This document shows positions 53,822 through 63,959 of a stretch of 64,000 bases of DNA, piece after piece. A program made the translations under genes and the position numbers. Under the pieces are notes generated by a model. That model was not told the origin of the DNA. It saw nothing but the letters and a program-made list of their open reading frames with translations, and ran no database searches. Position 1 is the first letter of the stretch. Every line of letters begins with the position of its first letter. The stretch comes from Selaginella moellendorffii (lineage: Eukaryota; Streptophyta; Lycopodiopsida; Selaginellales; Selaginellaceae), in assembly GCF_000143415.4 (NCBI RefSeq), contig NW_003314304.1:637102-701101 (forward strand). Reading direction: 5' to 3'.

Positions 53822-56011
53822 ATGTTGACTAGGAATCATTGGCTTCAGTTGATACAGTCATGCAGCTCGCTATCCGATGCCAGACAGATCTATTCAAGCC
53901 TACCACCAAAGTCTCTCACCTCTGATACTTACTTGGCAAACAAGCTCATTGAAATGTATGGAAGATGTGGCAGCCATTATCATGCTCGGATAGTCTTTGA
54001 TCAAATCCAGCCAAAAGATTCATTCAGCTGGGATTTGATGCTCACTGCTTACCTGCGAAATGGGAGCTTTGACGAGGCCAAGCGGTTCTTCAGCTCCATT
54101 CCTCACAAAACTGCTGTTGCAGGGACTGTGATGCTGAACGTACTTGCCGAAAACGGGGATCTCCCGCAGGCTAAAGAGATTTTTGATCGTATGCCCGAGA
54201 GAGATGTGGTTTCGTCTAGTGCTATGCTCGCCGCATACATAGAAAACGGTTTTCTTGAAGAGTGCGAGATAGTTTTTAACCAAATGCCGATCCTTGATAT
54301 TGCATGTTGGAACTTAATGGTTACAGCATATGCCCGAACAGGGCATGTTAACGAGGCTAAGCTGGTGTTTGCAAAGATGCCTGAGAAGAATCTCGTCTCT
54401 TGGACAGCCATGTTATCGGCTTTCTCTCAAGGTGGTTTTGTCACAGAGGCTTGGGAGACATTCCTCGCGATACCAGCCACGGATTTGGGTGCCTGGAACG
54501 CCATTCTAAATGCGTTTGCGCAGCAGAAGGGAAACTTCTTTCTACAACAGGCTGAGACTTTGTTTGATGAGATTCCTGAGAGGAACCTGGTCTCGTGGAC
54601 TGCAATGTTTTCTGTCTACGTAACAAACGGGATGATTAGAAAAGCCAAGGAGATATTTGATGGAATGCCGCAACAAGATCTCATCTCCTGGACTTCAATG
54701 CTCACGGCTTATGCCCAACTTGGGCATGTTGAGAAGGCAAAAGAGATATTTGATAGAATGCCTCAATGGAGCGTTGTTGCTTGGACAGTCATGATTCATG
54801 CTTATGGCGAGTGCGACCTTGTCAACCAGGCAAAAGAGCTCTTTGACACAATGCCGGAAAACAACATTGTTTCGTGGAATGGAATCCTGTCTCTCTATGC
54901 CCGGAACGGATATATGAAAGAAAGCCTTGAAATTTTCCATGGAATGCCTGCTTGGGACGTGATTTCCTGGACAACCATGCTACTCATGCAATGGCAAAGT
55001 GGGCGTATCAAAGAGGCCGAAAAGTTGTTTGAAAGAATGCCCCAGCGAAACCTGGCAGCTTGGAACGCGATGATTTTTGGGTATGCCCAGGCTGGTCAAC
55101 TGGACGAAGCGAAGAAAGCTTTCAACGCGATGCCTCGTCGAGACATGGCCTCGTTCAACGCAATGCTAAGTGCCTACACCCACAACGATAAGAATACGAG
55201 AATGTTGGATTTAGCAAAGGTTCTGATTGATGAAATGCCACAACAAGACCTGGGCTGTAAAAATTCAATGCTTAGATTGCTTTCTCAGTTTGGCTATGTT
55301 GATGAAGCTCAAAATATGTTTAATTGTATGCCAGAAAGGGACATTGCTTCTTGGAATACAATTTTATCCGCATATGCGCAAGAGTGGCACATTTCTAAAA
55401 TCAAACTTGTGTTTTATCGATTGATGCCTCAAAGAGACTCAGTATCCTGGAACACAATGCTCACTGCCACTGCAAGAAGCTGTGGACATGAGGCAGTTGC
55501 AAAAGAATTCCGTTTAATTCCAGAAAGAGATCTTATAAGTTGGAAGATTTTGCTGGCTGCTCATGTGCAAGAGCAAAACTTCTCTGGAGCTTTTAATACT
55601 GCTTACGATTTGAGTTTGACAGGCTTACCAGATTCAACATGTTTTGTGTCAATTTTATTCGCATGCAATCACAGTGGAAGTGTTGCTGCTGCCAAGTCAT
55701 GGTTTGGCTCTTTAGTCTGGGAGTTTATGTTGAATCCGTCAAAGCAGCATTACTGTTGCATGGTTGACATTCTAGCCAGAGCTGGGCACTTGAGCGATGC
55801 AAAAGAACTAATTTGCAGCATGCCTTACGTCCCAGATGCTGCAGAGTGGACATGCCTGTTGCGAGCCTGTGTGAGCCAAAACAAGCTTGAGCTTGGAAGT
55901 GAGGCTGCAAGAATGTTGTTCGAGCTAGAACCAAGAAACAAAACCCTTTTTGTTACAGCTTCAAACTTGAATATGTTTTCTGCACAAACAAAAAATTTGC
56001 TGAAAATTTAA
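53822..56011 (+). CDS. PPR protein, PLS/E-type without DYW domain, 729 aa
   Basis: Intronless. Starts MLTRNHWLQLIQSCSSLSDA, then about nineteen repeats of the type AKEIFDRMPERDVVSSSAML from residue 45 to 590. The late repeats (LTGLPDSTCFVSILFACNHS; KQHYCCMVDILARAGHLSDA; MPYVPDAAEWTCLLRACVSQ) lead into a weak E motif (LELGSEAARMLFELEP). The protein stops in SAQTKNLLKI with no DYW deaminase. Expected to bind RNA in mitochondria or plastids; target unknown. The degenerate C-terminus parallels that of the PPR protein at 14622. Codon use becomes more AT-rich toward the 3' end. Copy A at 43822 is dead, so this is the surviving member. The tRNA-His remnant ends 13 bp upstream. Confidence 0.85.
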   Translation: MLTRNHWLQLIQSCSSLSDARQIYSSLPPKSLTSDTYLANKLIEMYGRCGSHYHARIVFDQIQPKDSFSWDLMLTAYLRNGSFDEAKRFFSSIPHKTAVAGTVMLNVLAENGDLPQAKEIFDRMPERDVVSSSAMLAAYIENGFLEECEIVFNQMPILDIACWNLMVTAYARTGHVNEAKLVFAKMPEKNLVSWTAMLSAFSQGGFVTEAWETFLAIPATDLGAWNAILNAFAQQKGNFFLQQAETLFDEIPERNLVSWTAMFSVYVTNGMIRKAKEIFDGMPQQDLISWTSMLTAYAQLGHVEKAKEIFDRMPQWSVVAWTVMIHAYGECDLVNQAKELFDTMPENNIVSWNGILSLYARNGYMKESLEIFHGMPAWDVISWTTMLLMQWQSGRIKEAEKLFERMPQRNLAAWNAMIFGYAQAGQLDEAKKAFNAMPRRDMASFNAMLSAYTHNDKNTRMLDLAKVLIDEMPQQDLGCKNSMLRLLSQFGYVDEAQNMFNCMPERDIASWNTILSAYAQEWHISKIKLVFYRLMPQRDSVSWNTMLTATARSCGHEAVAKEFRLIPERDLISWKILLAAHVQEQNFSGAFNTAYDLSLTGLPDSTCFVSILFACNHSGSVAAAKSWFGSLVWEFMLNPSKQHYCCMVDILARAGHLSDAKELICSMPYVPDAAEWTCLLRACVSQNKLELGSEAARMLFELEPRNKTLFVTASNLNMFSAQTKNLLKI

Positions 56012-56047
56012 ACTTTTATCAATTATTGTATAGATAAATTTCACTTT

Positions 56048-56335
56048 CTAATGTTTACAGAATGTAGATTTACACTCTTTCACAACTTGCATGAAAGAGG
56101 GTAGTTTGTATTGGCCCTTGTCACAAAAGCACGATGATGAAAGCGAGTTACTTTGGTATGATTGACAGCAACTAACAAGGCAAGCAGATCCTGGAGTGCT
56201 ACAAACCTTTATGCAATTGGACACTTTGTTTGCATGGCTGATGCAAGAAGGATTTTTCTCCGCTGGAACCATTCCTTGTGTTTGATCGGGAGAAAACACT
56301 AGCAAGCTTGCTAACACCAAGATCACAATCTTCAT
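56048..56335 (-). CDS. Small secreted cysteine-rich peptide, 95 aa
   Basis: Starts MKIVILVLASLLVFSPDQTQ, a clear signal peptide. The mature part has about nine cysteines (SCISHANKVSNCIKVC, ACLVSCCQSYQ, SSSCFCDKGQ, CKSTFC). This start was chosen because it begins the signal peptide; the frame is open 26 codons further upstream. The cysteine pattern is loosely like plant prolamin-like or egg-cell-type peptides, but I cannot name the family. It is convergent with the PPR gene, 36 bp from its stop. A piece of it is repeated after two of the hydrophobic-protein genes. Copy A lost it through the internal deletion. Confidence 0.7.
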   Translation of the reverse strand: MKIVILVLASLLVFSPDQTQGMVPAEKNPSCISHANKVSNCIKVCSTPGSACLVSCCQSYQSNSLSSSCFCDKGQYKLPSFMQVVKECKSTFCKH

Positions 56336-57572
56336 CTCTAGCCTCTCTCTCAATTGAAACATCTTTGAGTTTCCAATATTTATCAATGAAATGGCTTTGG
56401 ATGCTCCGATCACATTTTGTTTTTTTATTTATATCACATTGAGAATGCAGGTAATGACAAATTCACAAAGAACAGTTCTTATGTATGACTACAATTATAG
56501 GTAGTCATATTTCTACAATTACGTGCACGCGTGTTCCGTCATTTCCTGAAACACGAGTCTTGCTTAGTCTACGTTTCCACAAGACTATGTCTCACTATGA
56601 AATTAAAGAAAAGTTTGCCCGTCTCAGGATGCCCCCTTTGGGTATCCACTGCAAACATGATATCCGAACATTATGAAATCCGAAGGCTGCCGCGCCTTTG
56701 CGATCGATCTACACGCCCCATTGACGATCGAATTGGACAGCAATCAGCTTTGTGAGTGAGGGGACCCAAGAATTGAATTCGCTTGACATTTGCAGATCCC
56801 TCTCAGATAGGCGAGGTATGAAACCTCACCACACACTCCGCCCAGGATTCTCGTATCAGTACTACTTACTAGTGACAGAAAAATCACGTTTTTGACAATA
56901 TCATCCATGGGTTACACTGTCTCCCTCTGGCAATTCAAAGCAGTGCAAACAAAAACCGAAGGTGGTGGTGCCCCCAGACACTGACACCCGAGCTACGCCA
57001 ATGGCTGTGTTCTAGTTTAACTTGCCTGGAATGAGGAACACAGCGAATCCCAAAGACAAAATCCATTGAATTGTTGCGCAATGTTTGAGGCAACTACTTC
57101 TCAAAACCATGGAAATATTTAAACAACACAAACAGATACTTTGTCTAAACCATGGAAAGACTACCAACAAATATTTGTCTAAACCATGGACCATTAAAAG
57201 GTCACAAACAGAAATGTGGCGCACATGGTCCTTAGTGGCGGGCGCGGGAGTTTTGGCCGTTAGCGAATTTGGGCACATGGCCACAAATGTGGATGGGCCG
57301 GTACCGGTGCTACGTGGCACCAATAATGGACTTCGGTAGATAAGAGCCAGCGTGGTTTTGTGGTCTCGCAATTTTCCACGTGTGCATGCGACAAAGGAAA
57401 TTGTCCTTGCAATTGGGAAGACGCCATTAAAAGTTTTTAGGTATACAGAAAGGTGTGGTGTGGTCAAAAGAAGAGTACTTCTTTGTGGTCGCCATAGCCA
57501 CGGAGCTCTTCCTTCTTCTTCCTCTCCATTCTTTCTTGTGGTGTGGATCCTTTGATTCATCTTTGCGGAGAG
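56336..57572. other. Intergenic, promoter of the DUF1685 gene at right
   Basis: About 1.2 kb without a supported gene. It includes a short duplication of TTGTCTAAACCATGGA (57140 and 57175), a G-box at 57377, and several ACGTGGC-like motifs. Confidence 0.5.
57377..57382. promoter_or_regulatory. G-box (CACGTG)
   Basis: Palindromic CACGTG about 190 bp upstream of the DUF1685 start codon. A TACGTGGCACC motif lies near 57310. Such sites bind bZIP/bHLH factors in plants; relevance here is inferred from position only. Confidence 0.4.
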
Positions 57573-58640
57573 ATGAGCGCTGGAGTGGGAATTCCTGGTC
57601 CCTGGAGCTTGGAATCGCAGCCCATTAGCTCCGGGTTCTTGGCGGTGCCTGGGAATCGCGGTGCCCGATTCGACGCGCGAGTCGAGAGGTCGAGACATTA
57701 CGACATTCCATCGAGCGACAGCGAGAGCGATGACGATCTGGACGACATTGGCGATGATTTCCTGGACGAGTCCGGGGATTTCATCGCGGATCATGGATCG
57801 GGCGCGGGGATCGAGAGCTGCGGGACTAACATCTCATCGCCCATTGAGATTTGCCCCAAGACCGAGAGCGCGACGAGGATCCTCCGCCAGAAATCCCGGC
57901 GATGCGCGGCGGAGCAGTCGCGGGAGGAGGCCTGGGAGCGGCGCCGCTTGATCGAGGAGCTCAAGTCCTCGTCATCGGAGCACTCGAGCAAGCTCATCGC
58001 GCGCTCCAATTCCGACTGTGGGCCGCAGCAGCCATCGCTCCACAGCGATGAGGATCTGGGCGATTGCCCGCGATCGAGGAGCCTGACCGAGGAGGATTTC
58101 GAGGAGCTGCGCGGCTGCATTGATCTGGGCTTCCGATTCAATGCCGAGAAGGAAGACCCAGTGCTGTGTAACACTCTCCCCGCGCTCGAGGTGTGCTACG
58201 CCGCCAATCGGCAGCTCCAGGATCTACACTCGCCCTCTGGATCGAGCGATTCGTGTTCGTCTTGGCAGGTCGCTAGCCCAGGTACGAGAATTTCTTTCTT
58301 TCTTTCTAGTTCCTCCTTGGCAGCGTAATTTAGGGTTCTTCGTGAGCTAACCACAAGAACGATGGAGAAGAAGCTCTGTTTTTCTCTTGTTTCTCTTTAG
58401 CTTTTCTTTGCAGAGCTCTAAAAGCCAGGCCTAGCAATCGCTCCTCTTCTCTAGAGGTGTGGTATCACTAAATTTTCCCAGGCAGCATTGATTCGTACTA
58501 GGATCGTTGATCGATTGTCTCGAGAAAACACTCACAAGTTCTGTCTTTTTGTTCTTGCAGGAGAGGAGCTCCAACAAGTGAAAGAGAAGCTCAAGCATTG
58601 GGCTCGTGCTGTGGCTTGCATTTCCAGGCAATCGCGCTAG
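57573..58640 (+). CDS. DUF1685 family protein, 262 aa
   Basis: Two exons, 57573-58281 and 58561-58640 (789 nt in frame). The first 150 residues are Ser/Asp-rich and look disordered (HYDIPSSDSESDDDLDDIGD), followed by a charged helix (REEAWERRRLIEELKSSSSE). The family signature is at residues 175-225: LTEEDFEELRGCIDLGFRFN and LCNTLPALEVCYAANRQL. The end, WQVASPGEELQQVKEKLKHW ARAVACISRQSR, is the usual C-terminal motif of plant members. Function unknown. The next ATG is 110 bp downstream. Confidence 0.9.
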
Positions 58641-58750
58641 CTGCTAGCTACCGAGATTTTCATAACGACACCAAAATTTTGGTAGCTATCTCCAAACAAT
58701 GTGATATACCTCCACCAAGAACCCTAAAATCAATAACAAAGCTGTATAGA

Positions 58751-59140
58751 ATGTTCTTCGCGCGATCGCTCGCAGCGCTCTTCAATCCAATCCACGCCAA
58801 CGCCGCCGTCACGATCGCCGGATCGCGCGTCCTCACCGAGATCCTCCGCGAATTCCAGGTCCTGTCGAGCGAGGCGCTGTGGAAGCACGCCTCCGCGTGG
58901 GGGATCTCGAGCGTGGAGCGCATGGAGCTGGTGATCCAGTGGATGGCCGAGAGGGGCCAGATCCGCATTGTCCCGGCCAGCGATTTGGGGCTCCCGGGCG
59001 TGTCCAAGCTCCATATGCTTCCGGATGCGCCGTTCTCGCGGTGGAAGAGCGAGGATTCTCCCGGCGATTGCGCGCAGAGGAGGCAGATCAGGAAGCAGAA
59101 GAAGAGGAGTGGCGTGCCCAGGATCTTCTGGGATGTGTAG
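58751..59140 (+). CDS. Unknown small protein 1 of a tandem pair, 129 aa
   Basis: Starts MFFARSLAALFNPIHANAAV, with no acidic residue in the first 30, so possibly an organelle-targeting sequence. The core is LTEILREFQVLSSEALWKHA then VERMELVIQWMAERGQIRIV. The end is basic (RRQIRKQKKRSG). The core resembles that of the next gene (LREH, W.H, QWM, QI), so the two are paralogues in tandem; the helix pattern with a final strand is like a winged helix. The start is the first ATG after an AACCCTAAA telo-box at 58719-58730. Decayed copy at 44421. I do not recognise the family. Confidence 0.65.
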   Translation: MFFARSLAALFNPIHANAAVTIAGSRVLTEILREFQVLSSEALWKHASAWGISSVERMELVIQWMAERGQIRIVPASDLGLPGVSKLHMLPDAPFSRWKSEDSPGDCAQRRQIRKQKKRSGVPRIFWDV

Positions 59141-59154
59141 AGCAGATCCTCGAG

Positions 59155-59205
59155 TTTAGGGTTCTTGAGGATTTGGGGATTTTAGGGTTCTTGAGATTTA
59201 GGGTT
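59155..59205 (+). promoter_or_regulatory. Cluster of three telo-box-like motifs
   Basis: TTTAGGGTT at 59155-59163 and 59181-59189, and ATTTAGGGTT ending at about 59205, all between the two small genes. This gives the second gene its own likely promoter or leader of the type seen in plant translation and ribosome genes. Confidence 0.55.
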
Positions 59206-59224
59206 CTTGGGAGAGGACGAGAGA

Positions 59225-59638
59225 ATGCTGTTCCCATCGACTGCCCGGCGGATGCGGCATTTCCGTCCGCGGGTAGCGCTGGGCGACACGGAGACTTTTA
59301 CGCGGCTGGTGACTGACATCCTGCGCGAGCACGAGATGGTGACGGTGGACGAGTGCTGGGGGCATTTGCAGGAGCGAGTAGAGCACGGGGAGCTCAAGAG
59401 CAAGCGCCACATGAGGCGGCTGCTGCAGTGGATGGGCGATATGCAGATTCTGCGCAGGGAGAGCGTTCGATCGGGCGGCCCGCCCGTGCTGCTGCTGTGG
59501 GATGCGCCGCCAATCCACAAGGAGCGGCAGCCGGATCCAGATCTGTCGCGAGAGCAGCGCGGTAGCCGGTCTCGCGAGTGGCTCTGGAAGCCCAGGAAGA
59601 TCACGCTGTGGGGGGATAAGAAGCTGGATTGGATCTAG
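59225..59638 (+). CDS. Unknown small protein 2 of a tandem pair, 137 aa
   Basis: MLFPSTARRMRHFRPRVALG at the start is strongly basic and lacks acidic residues, consistent with mitochondrial targeting. The core is LVTDILREHEMVTVDECWGH then KSKRHMRRLLQWMGDMQILR, matching the pattern of the previous gene. The C-terminal third is Pro/Arg-rich, with WLWKPRKITLWGDKKLDWI at the end, whose repeated W and basic residues look like a ribosomal or RNA-binding tail (inference). A decayed copy lies at 44843. The ATG at 59225 is the first in frame after the telo-box cluster. Confidence 0.68.
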   Translation: MLFPSTARRMRHFRPRVALGDTETFTRLVTDILREHEMVTVDECWGHLQERVEHGELKSKRHMRRLLQWMGDMQILRRESVRSGGPPVLLLWDAPPIHKERQPDPDLSREQRGSRSREWLWKPRKITLWGDKKLDWI

Positions 59639-60628
59639 CCTGTAGCGATCGAGTTCTTGCGTGGAGGAAGTTATTTTGGATTTTTTCTTTCCTTGTCCGC
59701 TGTTGCTTGAAGAAGTCGCCCAGTCTGGCTGCTTCTGGCAAGTTTGTCAACAACAGACAGGCACAGGACGACAAGTTGGCACCATCGAATTTAATAGCCT
59801 CGCCACTGCCAGTGAGATAAATCTCTCTTCCGCGAGCCTGGGAGTGAAAGACTGGCCGCTGGGACTGTGCTACCCTGTGCTCGCTCGGACGACACAGAGA
59901 GCTTGTCACTTTTGACGACTAGAATGAAGATCATAGCTTTCTTCGATCGATGTTTACGGTGGATTAGCTTTGATCACGGAACAAGTGGCTCGTCAACCAG
60001 GTTTGTTGGTTTTGTCTGTATCGATTAGTTTCATCGCTTTTTCTTTCTTGTTTCTTCTCAGGCTCGATGGATTGAGTTTGAGGCGACTAGACAAGGTCAT
60101 AGCCAGATGCTTCTGGAAAGAGCCAATTGGTATTATAACATATATTTTATGGTTTCCTTCCATTGGATCACTTTTCTGTCTCGATAGATTCTACGCGTGC
60201 TGAGTCCTTTCAACTTTCACATATCATTTCCTGAGATCATCGGCAGGTACGAAATTATCCGAACAGTAGAAGCGGAGATCAAGGTTTTGATTGTTGGACA
60301 ATGCAGGAAGGGAAAAGTGTGAAACGAGGAAGTGTCTTTACGACCTTAACACGGAATCGTGACGCAAGTGAAAAGCTTTACAGCAGTCAAGCACTGCTCA
60401 AACAAGTTGAGCTTTAAGGTCTCGTCTTAATCTAGGACACGTTTCTTCATTTTCAACTTTTCTTTTTCTCACAGGTCAAGAACTGAAGCTGCCACCTCCG
60501 AAATTCTGTTAGATCAGAATCAAAGTAGCTGACCAGAACGACAATGATGTTCTTCACGTAAGCGTCAGCGTTGTTATGTTAGAACTCTTTTCTGATTTTA
60601 ATCTCTGGACATAGGCAAAATCGATGCT
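59639..60628. other. Intergenic, no gene seen
   Basis: About 1 kb between the second small gene and the end of the receptor kinase. Short ORFs lack coding character. Confidence 0.5.
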
Positions 60629-63600
60629 TCACTGCATGCTTTGGAGCATCTGTACAACCTCTCTCATACTTGGCCGTTCCTTCGGATCCAACGTAGTGCA
60701 CAGCAGGCCGAGCTTGACGAACTGCATCATCACTTCTACCGACGCTCCGGTCTCCAGCAAGACGTTATCCACAAACTCCTCTATTCGAAGCGTCTCGCTC
60801 GACAGCAAAACTTGAGCCCTCACCCACGACACCAGGTCCATTCCCTCGGCTGGAAAGTTCCGGTCGAATGGAGACTTCCTTGTTGCCAGCTCGAGCAGCA
60901 CAACGCCGAAGCCGTAAACGTCGACCTTGTCGCTCAGTCTCATCGTGTAGCCATACTCTGGAGCAACGTACAATCAAGGTTAGTATCTGGATACGAGGAA
61001 CAGGAGGTGAAAGCTTACCTGGAGCCATGTATCCCAGAGTTCCAACGATCGCAGATGCAGTCTGAGGATCACGCTCATACGTGAGCTTGGCGATCCCAAA
61101 GTCCGTCAACTTGGCTTCCATATCGGCATCCAGGAGTATATTACTGGCCTTGACGTCGCGATGGATTACCGAGGGGACACAGTCGTGGTGCAAATAAGCC
61201 AGTCCGTGAGCAGCTCCCAGCGCGATCTTCCACCTCGTCGGCCAGTCAAGTTGATCGCCATTCTTGTGCAATGCAGTGTCGAGGCTCCCGTTCGGCATAA
61301 ACTCGTAGACGATCATGTTGGAGTCGGGCTGCGAGCGCCTGTAAGCGACGAGCTTCACCACATGCCTATGCCGGAAGCTGCCCGCCGTCACGATCTCTCG
61401 CTCGAAGCTCTGGTTGGTATCGTCGTCTTGGCTCCGGTACGTGAGCTTCTTCACTGCAAAGACATGGCCGGAGGAAGTTGTGACGCAGTAGACGACGCCG
61501 TGAGCACCACGGCCGATGATATTGTCGTCCGAGACTCCAGCGATCGCCTGGGCTATATCTCGCAGTGAGACTGCACGCCGGGAGGAGACGAAGAGCTTGA
61601 TGGAGTCGAGCCTCTGCTGTTCGCGGTGGAGGCTGTACTTCTCCGAGGTTTTCTTCACCGAGATCCAGATGACCAACACGAGAAGGACGAAGAAACTCAA
61701 GGCCGACGCGAAGGCGATGCCGATTATAGCTCCCGAGCTGAGACCACGCTTCGTGCTTCTGGGTTGAACGCTGGTCGTCGAGTTACAGCTGCTCGCGACG
61801 CACAGGCCGGGATTTCCAAGGAAGGAGCTCGCTGGGAATTGCTGCCACTGGAGCTGGCCGCTGGGCAGCTTCCCCGAGAGCTGGTTATAGGAAAGGTTGA
61901 CGGAAATCAGCGAAACCATGTTGCTGAGAAGCTGTGGAAGGCTTCCTTCGAGGGAGTTGTGCGAGAGATCCAAGCTCTGGAGCATGTCGAGGCTGGACAG
62001 AGCTTGAGGGATTGGACCAGTGAGCGAGTTCCAGCTGAGGTTTAAGGCGATGCTGAGCTGCGAGAGCTGTCCCAGAGCCGGCGGGATCGCTCCTCGCAGC
62101 TTGTTCTCTGCGAGGTTGAACTCCATCAGACCACCCAAGCTCGATATCTCGTCCGGGATCACTCCGGTCAGCTCGTTTCTCTGGAGCCGAAGATAGTTCA
62201 GCGACGACGATGAGGTGGCCGCCATCGAGAGCTCGCCATGGATGGAGTTGCTGCTCAGATCGAGCGTCGTCAAGCTGCTCGAGTTCCAGAAGGTGGCGGG
62301 GATGGTGCCATTCAGGAAGTTGGAAGAAACGTCGAGGTACCCGAGCTTGGTCAGTCGGCCAAGTTCGTCAGGGAGAGGTCCTGAGAGGCGGTTTCTCTGG
62401 AGCTCGATCCGGCTCAAGTTGGCGCACGACCCCAGCTCAGGAGGAACCGGTCCGCGCAGATCATTCCCGGCCAAGTCAAGGAAGTAGAGCGCACTGTTCT
62501 TGGCGAAATCGACAGGAATGCTACCGTCAAACAAGTTGTTGCTCAGCCTCAAACGTTGAATCCTCGAGCAGTGCCTCGCGACCTCGTCCAAGGTTCCATT
62601 CAGCTGGTTCGCGAGGGCGTTGAATAGACGGAGTTGTCCGGAGCTGCACAGGCTTTTGGCCGGGATCTTCCCGGTGAGGAGATTGTTGCTGAGCTCCACC
62701 TCGGTCAAGTTGTTCGTGGCTCCAAGCGATGGTGGTATCTCGCCATGCAAGCGATTGGCATCGAGATAGAGTACCTGGAGGTGGCGGAGCTCGCAAAGCT
62801 GTCGAGGGATCCTACCAGTGAGCTGATTGTCCGCGAGCCGGAGCTCCAGCAAGCTCGTGGAGTTTCCAAGCTCGGGTGGTATCTCTCCGGTGAGAGTGTT
62901 GCTCTCCATCCTGAGTGTTTGGAGCTTGCTCAATCGGCCAAACTCCCGCGGGATGCTTCCATTGAGCCTGTTGCTCGAGACAGAGAGATAGGCCAAGCTC
63001 GGACATCCTGCCGCGATCTCCGGTGGAAACTCTCCCGTGAGCTGGTTGTAGGAGAGATCCATGATGGTGACGAGCTCGAGAGCTCCCAGGCTGGACGGGA
63101 TTCTTCCGGAGAGATGGTTGTAGAAGAGATAGAGGCTCGTGAGGCTCGAGCAGCCGCCAAGCTCCGGTGGGATTGGACCCGAGAAGGAGTTCCGCGACAG
63201 ATCGATGCGCTCGAGAGCCTTGCAGCGGCCGAGCGATGGAGGGATCTCGCCGGAGAGGTTGTTCTGCGAGAGGCCGAGCTGCTGGAGCTGCGTGAGCGAC
63301 GAGAAGCCATCGCGCGGGAGCGTGCCGTGGAAGAGATTGGTGGAGAGATGGAGGGACGTGAGGTTGGCGGAGGTGAAGATCACCGGCGGGATCTCCCCCG
63401 AGAGGGAGTTTTCGTAGAGCCAGAGGTCGGAGAGATCGGGCAGGACGCGAGTGAAAACCGAGGCTAGATCGCCCGAGAGGTTGTTGGTGTTGGCGTAGAA
63501 GCTCTGGATTCTCGTGAGCCGCGTGAAAACCTGTGGAGGGATGCTACCCGAGAAGGAGTTGGTGCCAAGATCGAGGTATCTCATCCTGGAGCAATTGCCC

Positions 63601-63959
63601 AGCTCTGGAGGGATCTCTCCCGAGAGATCGTTGAGCGAGAGATCGAGATAGACGAGCTGGGCGAGAGAGCCCACCGCGGGGGAGAGCGTTCCCGAGAGAC
63701 CCATCTGCTGGAGCTGGATGGATTTGACGCGGAGGGATCGTGTGTGGCATTTGATCCCTGTCCAGGCGCAGGGGCAGGCATCGGATGCGTTCCAGGTGCT
63801 GAGCGATCGAGATGGGTCGTGGAGAGAGCTCTTGATGGCGATCAAAGAGGCGACCTCGTTGCGAAGCTCCTCGCTTGGTGGGCAGGACAGGGAGGAGGTA
63901 GCGAAGAGGAGGAGGAGGAAGAGGGCGCTGGGGATTGGAGCTGGATGGTGAGACGCCAT
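60629..63959 (-). CDS. LRR receptor-like kinase, class XI/PEPR-like, 1089 aa
   Basis: Two exons on the minus strand, 63959-61019 and 60957-60629 (3270 nt in frame). Order: signal peptide (residues 1-25), N-cap with CPCAWTGIKC, about 24 LRRs of the plant L..N.L.G.IP type, a Cys-containing C-cap (PGLCVASSCN), and a transmembrane helix (IIGIAFASALSFFVLLVLVI, about residue 755). The kinase has glycine loop GRGAHGVVY, catalytic Lys in FAVKKL, HRDVKASN, DFG, an MAPEYGY activation-segment end, and DVYGFGVVLLEL. HRD makes it an RD kinase, so likely active. It sits in the plasma membrane and would sense a peptide or other ligand outside. The intron splits the Glu of APE, a frequent position in this group (from memory). 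PEPR-like is a guess from layout. The ATG lies 41 bp from the window end, so its promoter is outside. Confidence 0.93.

Larger units (their letters stand above)
51942..59455 (+). repeat. Large segmental duplication, copy B (parent-like arrangement)
   Basis: Carries the ATPase, ALG2 shard, tRNA-His remnant, complete PPR gene, cysteine-rich gene, DUF1685 gene and paired small genes. Copy A at 41877-45072 matches its two ends only. The true duplicated length before the deletion in copy A would be about 7.5 kb. Confidence 0.8.

Noticed and set aside
57012-57794. 260-codon open frame on the minus strand
   Set aside because: It runs across the DUF1685 promoter and antisense to its first exon; no domain and no coding bias.
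62634-63467. 277-codon open frame on the plus strand
   Set aside because: Antisense shadow of the LRR region of the receptor kinase; its Glu/Arg/Leu-rich text is the complement of LRR codons.
63719-63951. Small plus-strand open frame near the right edge
   Set aside because: Antisense to the signal peptide and N-cap of the receptor kinase.
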